Position numbers and translations under genes: made by a program. Below the pieces are notes generated by a model. It saw only the letters and a list, made by a program, of their open reading frames with translations, ran no database searches and was not told the DNA's origin. Of a stretch of DNA of 64,000 nucleotides, positions 16,581-24,525 are shown in pieces. How positions within the stretch are numbered: position 1 is the stretch's first letter; every line of letters begins with the position of its first letter. The stretch comes from Geoglobus ahangari (GTDB lineage: Archaea > Halobacteriota > Archaeoglobi > Archaeoglobales > Archaeoglobaceae): contig NZ_CP011267.1 of NCBI RefSeq assembly GCF_001006045.1, forward strand, positions 1,054,001-1,118,000, read 5' to 3'.

Positions 16581-18391
16581 ATTTCGGTTCCCCTGCTCTC
16601 AAACACCTTCTCCATGCATGAGAAGTTCTGCTCTCCGTAAAGGCTTTTCTCGTATTCTCCGTAAACGATGTAGGTGGTGTTGTACGATCTCGCTATCTCG
16701 AGGGCTATCTCGCAGGACGATGTGTAGATGGTCCTCACGTCCCCCATCCTCCTCGCTATCTCCTCACCGTTGTCCCTCCAGTGCACCTCGTGGTTCGGCC
16801 AGGCTATGATCGCCTGATCGCCGGTGAACGAGGCAATTCTGCCGCTGTACGTGTAGCTCCCCTCAACGCCCTCCACGATAACCGCATTCTTCCCGTACAG
16901 CCACCTTACCGCGTCGTAGTCCCCGGGGTGACTTTTCTCCATGAACCTGAGGCCGTCAAGCGTGAGCTCGGCCTTGTAGTGCCTCACGGGCGTTGCAACA
17001 GCTGGGTAGACAAGCATGAGGGCGATCAGGACGATGGCGACCCTCTTCCTCTCCCGGTAGAGATCCCTGATCGCCATGGAAATGGCCGGGATCAGCAGAA
17101 CCCATGAGAGCAGGTAGAACTTGAAGTACGTGTTCATCCTGAAGTCTATTGCCACAAACTCACATGCGAGGATGAAGATTGCCGCGAAAATCACGAGCAC
17201 GTCCTCGAACTCTCTTTTCTTGAGAGAGTATATCGCTGGAGGGGCGAAGAGGAAGGCCGGGATCAGAGGTGAGAGTATCGCAGAAAGGAGGATTGCTGGC
17301 CTCTCCCTTATCTCGTCCCTGTACCTGTAGTAGAGGGGAGGTAGCAGCAGCCCCCAGAACAGCAGAAATGAAGAGAGGGGGCTGAACTCCATGGTTATGA
17401 ACACGGGTGCGCTGACCCTCATCTCGAGCTTGAAGGCGAGCATCAGCAGGGCTGATGCGAGGACGTGTGGCCAGTAGTTCCTGTCCTTGAGGAGCATCAG
17501 CACTGCGGATAGTAGGAAGAATGCAGGAGCGTCCCACGAGTTTGTTGCAAATAGAGCGAAGTTCATAACTGGTATGGCCCATGAGTACTCGTTCTCCCTG
17601 TAGAACCTGTACAGGATGGCGATGAACAGTATCTTGAGCGGTATCGCCACCACGTGGGCGTGGAGGTCCCCGTGTATGAAACTGAAGTATGGGAACTCGG
17701 TTATCACGTTCCCGAACGTACTGTCTGGTATTATCCTCGTGGAGTTCCAGTAGAAGAGGTACCTCGGAAGACTTCCTGAGGAGAGGTGTTTGAGGAGCTC
17801 GTAAACCGCATACAGCGGGCCGGCTATGAGGGGAACGAGTCCAATGGCACCAGTCCCTCTCTCCCTCAGGAACCCGTGCAGGGTTGAGACCGATATCGCC
17901 CCAACGAACGCCATCGCTATGTTGTACGCGTACCACGGGGGAGTGAGGGTGAGCTTCGCTATTACGGCTGAAATGACGGAGCCGAAGTAGTAGTAAACGT
18001 CCAGCCTCTTTCCAGCGAAGTACGGGTCCGGGGGAGGAAAGCGGTCGGCATTTAACACAGCATTCAGGAAAGCGGAGTCCATGAACTTCTCAGCCCCGAT
18101 TATGTCCGGGACGAGGCTCCTGAGGAACAGGAAGAAAGCAAAGGAGATCAGGAACACCGCTTCGTTCTCTCTATCGAGTCTGAAAGACTCCCTCCCGATC
18201 CTGAACAGCGTGTAGAATACCACAAAGATCGTGGAAAGTGTGAATGCTGTGGTGAAGCTGGTGAAGTGGCCGAGAACGTAGGTCAGGAAGGAGATGACCA
18301 CTATGGATAGTAGCTTGGAGATGTGGTAGTCCTTAAACGTGTTGGAGAGGAGTACGAGCGCGAGGACGAGCAGGGCTATCCCTTCGATCAC
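16565..18391 (-). CDS. DUF2298 (Chlor_Arch_YYY) multi-pass membrane protein
   Basis: The 608-residue protein has roughly 12-14 hydrophobic helices and the family's hallmark stretch DSAFLNAVLNADRFPPPDPY then AGKRLDVYYYFG, plus FSFIHGDLHAHV. The C-terminal 120 residues form a soluble domain outside the membrane. Members are large membrane proteins with a glycosyltransferase-C-like topology and no proven activity. The start overlaps the end of the glycosyltransferase-flippase gene (4 bp), so the two probably act in one pathway, perhaps transfer of a lipid-linked sugar; that is inference. Confidence 0.85.
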   Translation of the reverse strand: MIEGIALLVLALVLLSNTFKDYHISKLLSIVVISFLTYVLGHFTSFTTAFTLSTIFVVFYTLFRIGRESFRLDRENEAVFLISFAFFLFLRSLVPDIIGAEKFMDSAFLNAVLNADRFPPPDPYFAGKRLDVYYYFGSVISAVIAKLTLTPPWYAYNIAMAFVGAISVSTLHGFLRERGTGAIGLVPLIAGPLYAVYELLKHLSSGSLPRYLFYWNSTRIIPDSTFGNVITEFPYFSFIHGDLHAHVVAIPLKILFIAILYRFYRENEYSWAIPVMNFALFATNSWDAPAFFLLSAVLMLLKDRNYWPHVLASALLMLAFKLEMRVSAPVFITMEFSPLSSFLLFWGLLLPPLYYRYRDEIRERPAILLSAILSPLIPAFLFAPPAIYSLKKREFEDVLVIFAAIFILACEFVAIDFRMNTYFKFYLLSWVLLIPAISMAIRDLYRERKRVAIVLIALMLVYPAVATPVRHYKAELTLDGLRFMEKSHPGDYDAVRWLYGKNAVIVEGVEGSYTYSGRIASFTGDQAIIAWPNHEVHWRDNGEEIARRMGDVRTIYTSSCEIALEIARSYNTTYIVYGEYEKSLYGEQNFSCMEKVFESRGTEIYKVD

Positions 18392-19950
18392 GATCTCATC
18401 TCCTTCAGGCTCACTCCAAGCTTCACCGACGAGGCGAGGCCGAGGACGAGGGTGGAGATGTTTTTCACCGCATGGTCGGCTATCGCAACCGCAAGCGCCT
18501 CGTTACTCGAGATGGCGGAGGAGAGTATGAGGGTGAGCGTGGCCTCGTACGTCCCCACGCCTCCCGGTGTGAGTGGCAAGATCTTAACAACATTCCCCAT
18601 CGCAACGGCGAATGCCGGGAGGTAGAGCTTTACCGGGCCGAAGGATGTGAGTATGATGTAGCAGACGAGGACGTCTATGAGCCAGATGGCTGTTGAGAGC
18701 GGAACGAACACCGCGGCCTTCCTCGAGAATATCAGGCTCTTAGCGTCCTCCATAACCCTTGCAACGTACCCCCTCGTTCTCGACAGGAAGACAACCCCCA
18801 GTATTATCAGGCCGAGGAACGCGAGGGCGTAAATTAGCATGTCGAAGTACTCGGCGCCAACAAAGACTATGCTGGCGAACGCTATTATCAGGATGGCTAT
18901 GACGTCGTATATCCTCTCCGCCGCGAGACCGCTGAAGCTCGTCTGGTACGGCACGTCTTTCTTCGCGTAAACGTAAGCTCTGCCGAGATCTCCTATCCTC
19001 ACTGGGGTTATCACGTTGAGGGTCTGGCTGATGGACGTGGCCATGACCGCGTACCAGACACTCACTCCCCCTTTAATGTCCTTCATGAGGAGTTCGAACC
19101 TCACGCCTCTCAGGATGAACGAAAGCGGGTAGATCATGAAGGCCAGCCCGATTTTTCGGACGTCCAGACTCCTGAGAGCGTACATCAGCTTCTCTGGGTT
19201 GGCCACGTAAATCAGGCTGGCAAATATGAGGACTGTGACGGCTATTGAGAAGTAGAGAAACCCCCTCTCCGAGTGCCTGAGGAGTCTGGAGAAGAGGTAG
19301 GCAGACGTCTTAAGGACACTCACGCTCCCGTCGTCGGAGTGCCTCCACCTGACCGGAATCTCCTTAACCCTCAGCCCCTCCCTCTGGGCGAGGACGAGAA
19401 GCTCGGTGTCCCAGAACCAGTGGTTGTCCCTCACCTTCTCTCCCAGCCTTAGAGCCACATCCCTCTTAAACGCCTTGAACCCGCACTGATGGTCTCTAAC
19501 CTTCGAGCCAAGCAGAATTCGCACGAGGAGGTTGTATATCCTCGACGGAAGCTCTCTGAAGAATGGCCTCTCTGTTTCGCTGCCCTTAACGAGCCTCGAA
19601 CCGATCGCGATGTCGTAGCCACTCTCGATAGCCCGGATCAGATCCTTGATGTGTGAGACGTCGGTGGAGAGGTCGGCGTCCATGTAGATGACGATCGGGT
19701 ATCTGGCCCTCTTTATTCCCTCAAAAACCGCCCTTCCCTTGCCCAGCCTCTCATCGCTGTGCAGATGGGTTACGAATTCATACTTCTCGGCAAGCCTTCT
19801 CGCTATCTCGTCTGTTCCGTCCGTGGAGCCATCCTCGGCTATTATTATCTCGAACTCGCTGAAATTATCCTGAAGGTACTTTGCGAGTGTCTCGACGCTC
19901 CTCTCGAGTCTTTTTGCCTCGTTGTGTGCTGGGATGATCACTGAAAGCAT
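18388..19950 (-). CDS. Family 2 glycosyltransferase fused to a flippase-like (UPF0104) membrane domain
   Basis: Residues 1-235 are a GT2 domain of the dolichyl-phosphate glucose/mannose synthase type: SVIIPAHNEAKRLERSVETL, EDGSTDGT, YMDADLSTD, KVRDHQCGFKAFKRDVA, and HSDDGSVS. Residues 245-520 form 8 or so helices of the lysylphosphatidylglycerol-synthase-TM/UPF0104 family (NVITPVRIGDLGRAYVYAK, LPLTPGGVGTYEA). The GT part would load a sugar onto a polyprenyl phosphate; the membrane part may move the product across the membrane. The two functions are often separate genes. It forms a two-gene operon with DUF2298. Confidence 0.9.
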   Translation of the reverse strand: MLSVIIPAHNEAKRLERSVETLAKYLQDNFSEFEIIIAEDGSTDGTDEIARRLAEKYEFVTHLHSDERLGKGRAVFEGIKRARYPIVIYMDADLSTDVSHIKDLIRAIESGYDIAIGSRLVKGSETERPFFRELPSRIYNLLVRILLGSKVRDHQCGFKAFKRDVALRLGEKVRDNHWFWDTELLVLAQREGLRVKEIPVRWRHSDDGSVSVLKTSAYLFSRLLRHSERGFLYFSIAVTVLIFASLIYVANPEKLMYALRSLDVRKIGLAFMIYPLSFILRGVRFELLMKDIKGGVSVWYAVMATSISQTLNVITPVRIGDLGRAYVYAKKDVPYQTSFSGLAAERIYDVIAILIIAFASIVFVGAEYFDMLIYALAFLGLIILGVVFLSRTRGYVARVMEDAKSLIFSRKAAVFVPLSTAIWLIDVLVCYIILTSFGPVKLYLPAFAVAMGNVVKILPLTPGGVGTYEATLTLILSSAISSNEALAVAIADHAVKNISTLVLGLASSVKLGVSLKEMRS

Positions 19951-19964
19951 TGTATGGGGATTGG

Positions 19965-20882
19965 TCAGATTGTTTTTAAAATTATGGAGTGGCCGTTGAA
20001 GGAAACGTATCCCTCTCCTCTTCCCTTCGTCAGCATAACTCTCCTCAGCGGGGTGATTCTCAGCCCTTCTCCCGCAGAAATTCTGTGGTGCATGTCGGCG
20101 TAGCTCATCCCGTAGGCGAGTTCGAAAGCGACACTTGGGGTGGTCAGCCTTGCGTTCACCTCGATGACGTATGGGACATCTGCCACCACGAGGTCAACGC
20201 CAACGTAGCCGTTAAGGCCCTTAATCTCCGAGGCTGCGTTCACAGCCTCCTCGATAACGTCATCTCTCCACTCCCCCGGGACAACTGCCCCCCTGTACTC
20301 GAAGCCGCTCAGAATCTGCTCGTTGACGCTCAGAACCTCTATGTCTTCCCCAAGATGGAGGCTGACGCTTACGCTCTTCCCCTCAATGAGCTCCTGAGCT
20401 ATGAACCCCTTCGGAACCTCCCCGCCTCTCCTTATCCCCTCTCCGCCGCACGAGACCCTTGGCTTCACGAGATAATCACAGGAGAGATCTTTCAGTGAAG
20501 TTTCGGGGACGCTGACCTTCCCTTTGAGCTTCCTGTAGGTCTTCCACTTGTCTGACGTTATCTCCACCGCTCTGCTCGACGAGCCGAGGTTCTCCACCCC
20601 AGCCCGCTCCACCTCCCTGACCAGCTTGAGGAGGGTGAGGTCGTTTTCCGGGGCGACTATCAGCGCGGCGTCTGCCGACTCAAGACACTCGCGAAAAGAG
20701 AACTCGGTGGGGAAGGGAAACATCCCGGAGAACTCCGGCCTGATGTATGAGACGAGGTCGTAGTATCTGGAAAAGCTGAGCATGCTCTTGAACATCGCAA
20801 GGCCTTCAACAGCGATGCTGTCGGGGATTTTTTCCTCGCAGACTCCGTGCTCGTAGATGAACAGCCTACTCCTCTTCCTCAT
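19965..20882 (-). CDS. mfnD: ATP-grasp ligase, probable tyramine-L-glutamate ligase (MfnD)
   Basis: The 305-residue ATP-grasp protein has the nucleotide-binding KPRVSCGGEGI (about residue 138) and the metal-binding GVDLVVADVPYVIEVNARLTT (about residues 224-244). Sequence and size match MfnD, which joins glutamate to tyramine in methanofuran synthesis; a methanofuran-using enzyme, Ftr, is encoded at 39.3 kb. Other archaeal ATP-grasp ligases of similar size are the alternative. It begins 17 bp inside the 3' end of the NYN-domain gene, in the same direction, and follows no other mfn gene here. Confidence 0.75.
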   Translation of the reverse strand: MRKRSRLFIYEHGVCEEKIPDSIAVEGLAMFKSMLSFSRYYDLVSYIRPEFSGMFPFPTEFSFRECLESADAALIVAPENDLTLLKLVREVERAGVENLGSSSRAVEITSDKWKTYRKLKGKVSVPETSLKDLSCDYLVKPRVSCGGEGIRRGGEVPKGFIAQELIEGKSVSVSLHLGEDIEVLSVNEQILSGFEYRGAVVPGEWRDDVIEEAVNAASEIKGLNGYVGVDLVVADVPYVIEVNARLTTPSVAFELAYGMSYADMHHRISAGEGLRITPLRRVMLTKGRGEGYVSFNGHSIILKTI

Positions 20883-21372
20883 ACTCCTCTTCGTTGAGAA
20901 CTATCGCTATGTCTGCCGAGTTCTTCAGGGCTGTGGAGAACCCGGGTTCGGCGCCTATGATTATCGTCTCCTTCCCAACCTCCATGGCCTTCTTCAGCAC
21001 CGCCTTGAAGTCCGCGTCCCTCGTAACGAGGGCGAGAACGTCAATGCTGTCGTTGTAAACTATCTCCATCGCCTCGACGGCCATCCTGACATCAACATCG
21101 CCCGAGGTGATTACGGGCTCGAACCCCTGATTTTCTATGGCCTCCACGAGCTTGTCCCCGGCGTACTGGTTGAGGAAGACCTTGGCTATCTTTATGTCTC
21201 CGTACTCGCACAGGATCTCCCTGATCTCCTTGAGGTTCAGGTTGAACTCCTTTCTGAGCATGTTCGGGCCGTCAACGAGCACGCCTATCTTCTTCTTGTT
21301 CTCCTTCCTCGAGGAGAGCACCTTCTTGAACTTCTGTATCTTTGACACGTTTATGGATGGTTTTATCGGCAT
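20866..21372 (-). CDS. NYN/PIN-like domain protein (TIGR00288 type)
   Basis: After a basic N-terminus the protein has the NYN pattern: GVLVDGPNMLRKEF (first catalytic Asp), GDVDVRMAVEAME and ALVTRDADFKAVLKKAMEVG (further acidic residues), and IIIGAEPGFSTALKNSADIAI, ending in a Glu-rich tail. NYN proteins are metal-dependent nucleases, often on RNA; the target here is unknown. The ATG at 21372 is chosen because GGTGGTGATC lies just before it; GTG codons further upstream are in frame. It lies 20 bp after tatD. Confidence 0.85.
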   Translation of the reverse strand: MPIKPSINVSKIQKFKKVLSSRKENKKKIGVLVDGPNMLRKEFNLNLKEIREILCEYGDIKIAKVFLNQYAGDKLVEAIENQGFEPVITSGDVDVRMAVEAMEIVYNDSIDVLALVTRDADFKAVLKKAMEVGKETIIIGAEPGFSTALKNSADIAIVLNEEEYEEEE

Positions 21373-21392
21373 GATCACCACCAAAGATGCAA

Positions 21393-22145
21393 TCAGATGT
21401 CTACATCAAAAACTTCCCTTGCATTTTTTATAAGCTTGATGGCGAGCTCATCCACACCAACACCCTGCAAACTGGCAACTGTCTCGTAGGCCATTCTTAC
21501 GTTGGCGGGCTCGTTCCTCCCCTTGACGGGGGAGAGGAACGGGCTGTCGGTCTCGAGGAGCAGGTGGTCGACATCTACAACCTCGGCTATCCTCTTCACG
21601 TTGTCCGAGAAGCAGACAAGGGTTGAGAGGGAGATGTAGTGCCCCGCATCTGTTATCCTGCCAACAAGAGATGTGCTTCCTGTGTAGCAGTGGAACACTG
21701 CCGTAACATCCCTGCTCTTTATCAGGTCGAATGCTCTCTCCTCAGCTTTTCTCGCGTGTATTATCAGGGGGAGCTCGAGCTCCTCCGCCAGCTCAACGAA
21801 CTGGAGGAAGATCTCCTTTTGCTGCTCGTAGCTGGTCTTCGCCTTCTTCAGGTCGAGCCCCACCTCTCCCACGCCGATTATCCTGTCCCTGTTCTCCTCT
21901 ATCTGGTTTGCAACGTACCTCGGGTCGGACTTGCCTATGCGGTTCGGCGAGAATCCGAGTGTGGAGAAAACGAAGCCCTCGTAGTTATCGGAAACGCGCA
22001 GGGATCTCTCGTTTGATGTGTAGTCGAAGCCGGAGTCTATCAGAAAGACAACTCCAGCGACCTTGGCCCTCCTGATAACCTCATCCCTGTCCCTGTTGAA
22101 GCTGTCGAAGTTCAGGTGGCAGTGCACGTCTGCGAGTTCCATCAT
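21393..22145 (-). CDS. TatD-family metal-dependent hydrolase
   Basis: The 250-residue TIM-barrel protein has the TatD metal ligands in order: DVHCHLNF (near the start), GEVGLDLK, LIIHARKAEE, VFHCYTGS and LLLETDSPFL. TatD proteins are Mg2+-dependent DNases with 3'-5' exonuclease activity or related hydrolases. It starts 4 bp inside the end of leuA (ATGA), and is followed by the NYN nuclease, so transcription from the leuA promoter probably covers leuA-tatD-NYN-mfnD. Confidence 0.9.
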   Translation of the reverse strand: MMELADVHCHLNFDSFNRDRDEVIRRAKVAGVVFLIDSGFDYTSNERSLRVSDNYEGFVFSTLGFSPNRIGKSDPRYVANQIEENRDRIIGVGEVGLDLKKAKTSYEQQKEIFLQFVELAEELELPLIIHARKAEERAFDLIKSRDVTAVFHCYTGSTSLVGRITDAGHYISLSTLVCFSDNVKRIAEVVDVDHLLLETDSPFLSPVKGRNEPANVRMAYETVASLQGVGVDELAIKLIKNAREVFDVDI

Positions 22146-23638
22146 CTGTTCTTCCTCATCTTCATCAGGTAGTTCACGGCATTTATCACCGCGTCGATGC
22201 TCGCCATGACGATGTCCGCCCCGGCTCCTCTTGCGGTGAAGCTCCTGCCGTCCTCGTCCTCGACCGTCACGTAAACCTCCGCGAGAGCGTCGCTCCCGCC
22301 AGTTATCGCATCCATCCTGAACTCCGTGATCCTGATGCTCTTACCCACGAGCTCAGCCACCGCCTTAAGCGCGGCATCAACAGGCCCAACTCCTATTGCG
22401 GAGGTCACCCTCTTCTTTCCGTCCACCTCCGCGTTAATAACTGCAGTTGGGGTTATTCTGTTGCCCGTGAGCACAGTTGCTTCGTCCAGAATTATTGCCC
22501 TCTCCTCCTTCCTGACCTCGCCCATCAGAACCTCTGCGAGCGTTATCACGTCCAAGTCGGTAACCTTCTTGCCCTTGTCTCCGAGCTCCTTGACCTTCTC
22601 GACGATCTTCGTCAGAATGTCCTCGCTCACCGCATACCCTGCATCCTCGAGCATCTTCTTTATCTGGTGCCTTCCGGCGTGCTTCCCTATGACTATTCTC
22701 CTCCTGTGGCCCACCATCTCTGGAGTTATGAGCCCGGGCTCGAACGTAGCAGCCTCGCTCAGCACACCGTGCGCGTGAATTCCGCTCTCGTGGCTGAACG
22801 CGTTCTCGCCAACTATCGGCGTATTGGGCGGGAGCTTTATTCCAGACAGCCTCTCAACGAGCCTCGCAGTCTCTACCAAGTACTCCGTTTTTATGTTCGT
22901 CTTTAGCCCCTCCACCGCCGTTATGAGCATAACGACCTCCGCAAGGCTCGCGTTTCCTGCCCTCTCGCCTATCCCGTTCACCGTCACCTGCACCTCGTCT
23001 GCTCCGGCTTTCACGGCCGCATAGGTGTTCGCCACCGCTAAACCAAAGTCGTTGTGACAGTGCACGTCTATTGGAACCTTCAGGTGCTCCCTGAGCTCCC
23101 TTATCAACTCGTACATTGTAAAGGGGGTTGCAACGCCAACTGTGTCTGGGACGTTAACTATGTCCACTCCGGCCTCCTCAACTGCCTTGTAGATCGTCTT
23201 GAGGTACTCGACCTCCGTCCTCGTCGCGTCCATGGCCGAGAACATGCACTCAACCCCGTGGGACTTGATGTACTCCACGCCCTCAACCGCCATCTCTACT
23301 ATCTCTTCCCTGCTCTTCTTTACCGTGTGCTCGATCTGGATTTTTGAGGTGGAGATGAAGATGTGAACCATATCAACATCAGCCTGAATCGCCCTGTCGA
23401 TATCATGCTTAACGAGCCTCGCGAGACCGCAAACCTTTGAGTCAAGCCCGAGGCTCGCAATCTCCTTAACTGCATCGAACTCCCCCTGCGTTGCAGCAGG
23501 AAAACCAGCCTCTATGATGTCAACTCCGAGCTTGTCAAGCTGCTTGGCGATCTGGATCTTGTAGCTCAGGGGAAAGGATATTCCGGGCGTCTGCTCCCCA
23601 TCTCTCAGCGTGGTGTCGAATACTTTGACGGTTCGCAT
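22142..23638 (-). CDS. leuA: 2-isopropylmalate synthase (or the related citramalate synthase)
   Basis: The 498-residue protein has the HMGL-like barrel (TTLRDGEQTPGISF; HCHNDFGLAVANTYAAVKAG; GIGERAGNASLAEVVM) and, from about residue 385, the LeuA allosteric/dimer domain. It condenses acetyl-CoA with 2-oxoisovalerate for leucine, or with pyruvate if it is CimA; sequence reading alone does not separate them, though length and C-terminal domain fit LeuA. A TATA-like TTTTTATTT lies about 25 bp before the ATG, so the mRNA looks leaderless. Unlike ilvB it has no leader ORF that I can find. Confidence 0.88.
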   Translation of the reverse strand: MRTVKVFDTTLRDGEQTPGISFPLSYKIQIAKQLDKLGVDIIEAGFPAATQGEFDAVKEIASLGLDSKVCGLARLVKHDIDRAIQADVDMVHIFISTSKIQIEHTVKKSREEIVEMAVEGVEYIKSHGVECMFSAMDATRTEVEYLKTIYKAVEEAGVDIVNVPDTVGVATPFTMYELIRELREHLKVPIDVHCHNDFGLAVANTYAAVKAGADEVQVTVNGIGERAGNASLAEVVMLITAVEGLKTNIKTEYLVETARLVERLSGIKLPPNTPIVGENAFSHESGIHAHGVLSEAATFEPGLITPEMVGHRRRIVIGKHAGRHQIKKMLEDAGYAVSEDILTKIVEKVKELGDKGKKVTDLDVITLAEVLMGEVRKEERAIILDEATVLTGNRITPTAVINAEVDGKKRVTSAIGVGPVDAALKAVAELVGKSIRITEFRMDAITGGSDALAEVYVTVEDEDGRSFTARGAGADIVMASIDAVINAVNYLMKMRKNR

Positions 23639-23704
23639 GCTTCCACAATTGAAGCTTCTAAATAAAAATTTATGGTCTCACAAAATCGAACCTTCGCGTT
23701 AATA

Positions 23705-24352
23705 TTACGGATAAATGACCTCGGGCGGGAGCTTCTTGCTTTCCTCCGCCGGGCGGGTTATGACGAGCACTCCCAGAAACTCGTCATCAGACGAGCGGAT
23801 GGCGCAGTAAAACTTCTCGTACTCCTTTCCCTCGTGCGTGACGGTTCTCCTGAACACGTCCTTCTTCCTGTTCCTCAGCTCCTCGAAAATCTGCCTGACA
23901 AACTTGGCGGTTACCTTTGAGTGGAGCTCCTCCACGCTCTTCCCAATAACTCCGCTATCGTTAATTATCTTACTGTTGCCGTACAAAAACGTGAGAATAC
24001 CTTTTTTGTCTATAAAAGCCACGGAATCATTTGAATGAATTACGTTTGCCGGAGTGAACACGTTTTTTATAACTTCGGCCAGCGGGTCGGAGGAATCGAG
24101 CGCCATTATATTTTCATTCAGATAATAGAGGTACTTCTTTCCATACCTTCCTCTCGACCTGACCTCTTTTCTTTCGAGTATTCCCTCGCTATACAGCTTT
24201 TCAAGAGCTGAAGAGACTGTAGTGTAAGGTACCTTTATACCATCACTTTCCAGCTCTCTTTTTACCTCTCTGGCGCTCATCTTTTTTCCGCTTTTCAGAA
24301 TTGAAATAATCTTCAGCTCTTTATCTGTCAGCGACCACGACACAGGATTCAA
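23705..24352 (-). CDS. Winged-helix transcription regulator with PAS-like sensor domain
   Basis: Residues 8-80 form a winged helix (LTDKELKIISILKSGKKMSA, then VPYTTVSSALEKLYSEGILE and RGRYGKKYLYYL). Residues 95-205 look like a PAS domain (NDSVAFIDKKGILTFLYGNS; GKSVEEL; CAIRSSDDEFLGVLVITRPAEE). One protein thus joins DNA binding and small-molecule or redox sensing. It is divergent from the molybdopterin oxidoreductase operon, 173 bp away, and is the obvious candidate regulator of it; this is inference from position. Its own promoter, AAAAAAATTTATATATC, is next to the ATG. Confidence 0.8.
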   Translation of the reverse strand: MNPVSWSLTDKELKIISILKSGKKMSAREVKRELESDGIKVPYTTVSSALEKLYSEGILERKEVRSRGRYGKKYLYYLNENIMALDSSDPLAEVIKNVFTPANVIHSNDSVAFIDKKGILTFLYGNSKIINDSGVIGKSVEELHSKVTAKFVRQIFEELRNRKKDVFRRTVTHEGKEYEKFYCAIRSSDDEFLGVLVITRPAEESKKLPPEVIYP

Positions 24353-24424
24353 GTGGGTTCACAGATATATAAATTTTTTTCGGGTTTTTACGTAATCTCA
24401 CATAAAATTAACTGAAACATCGGA

Positions 24425-24525
24425 AATTTTTTAAAGCCACGGTGTAAATATGGGTTCGGAGGTGAAACTCTGGGAACCTCTCGCATGAATTCGGAAATCC
24501 AGAGGCTTTTTAGAGGAGGTGAAAC
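24425..24525 (+). promoter_or_regulatory. Promoter and structured leader of the molybdopterin oxidoreductase operon
   Basis: GGAAATTTTTTAAAG (24422-24436) is the likely BRE/TATA, giving a leader of about 70 nt. The leader holds an exact 11-nt repeat, GGAGGTGAAAC, at 24458-24468 and 24515-24525; the second copy is the ribosome site of the ATG at 24526. Between them ACCTCT (24476-24481) is complementary to either copy. CTCTGG (24468-24473) can pair with CCAGAG (24499-24504), which is followed by GCTTTTT. The structures exclude one another. Confidence 0.45.
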
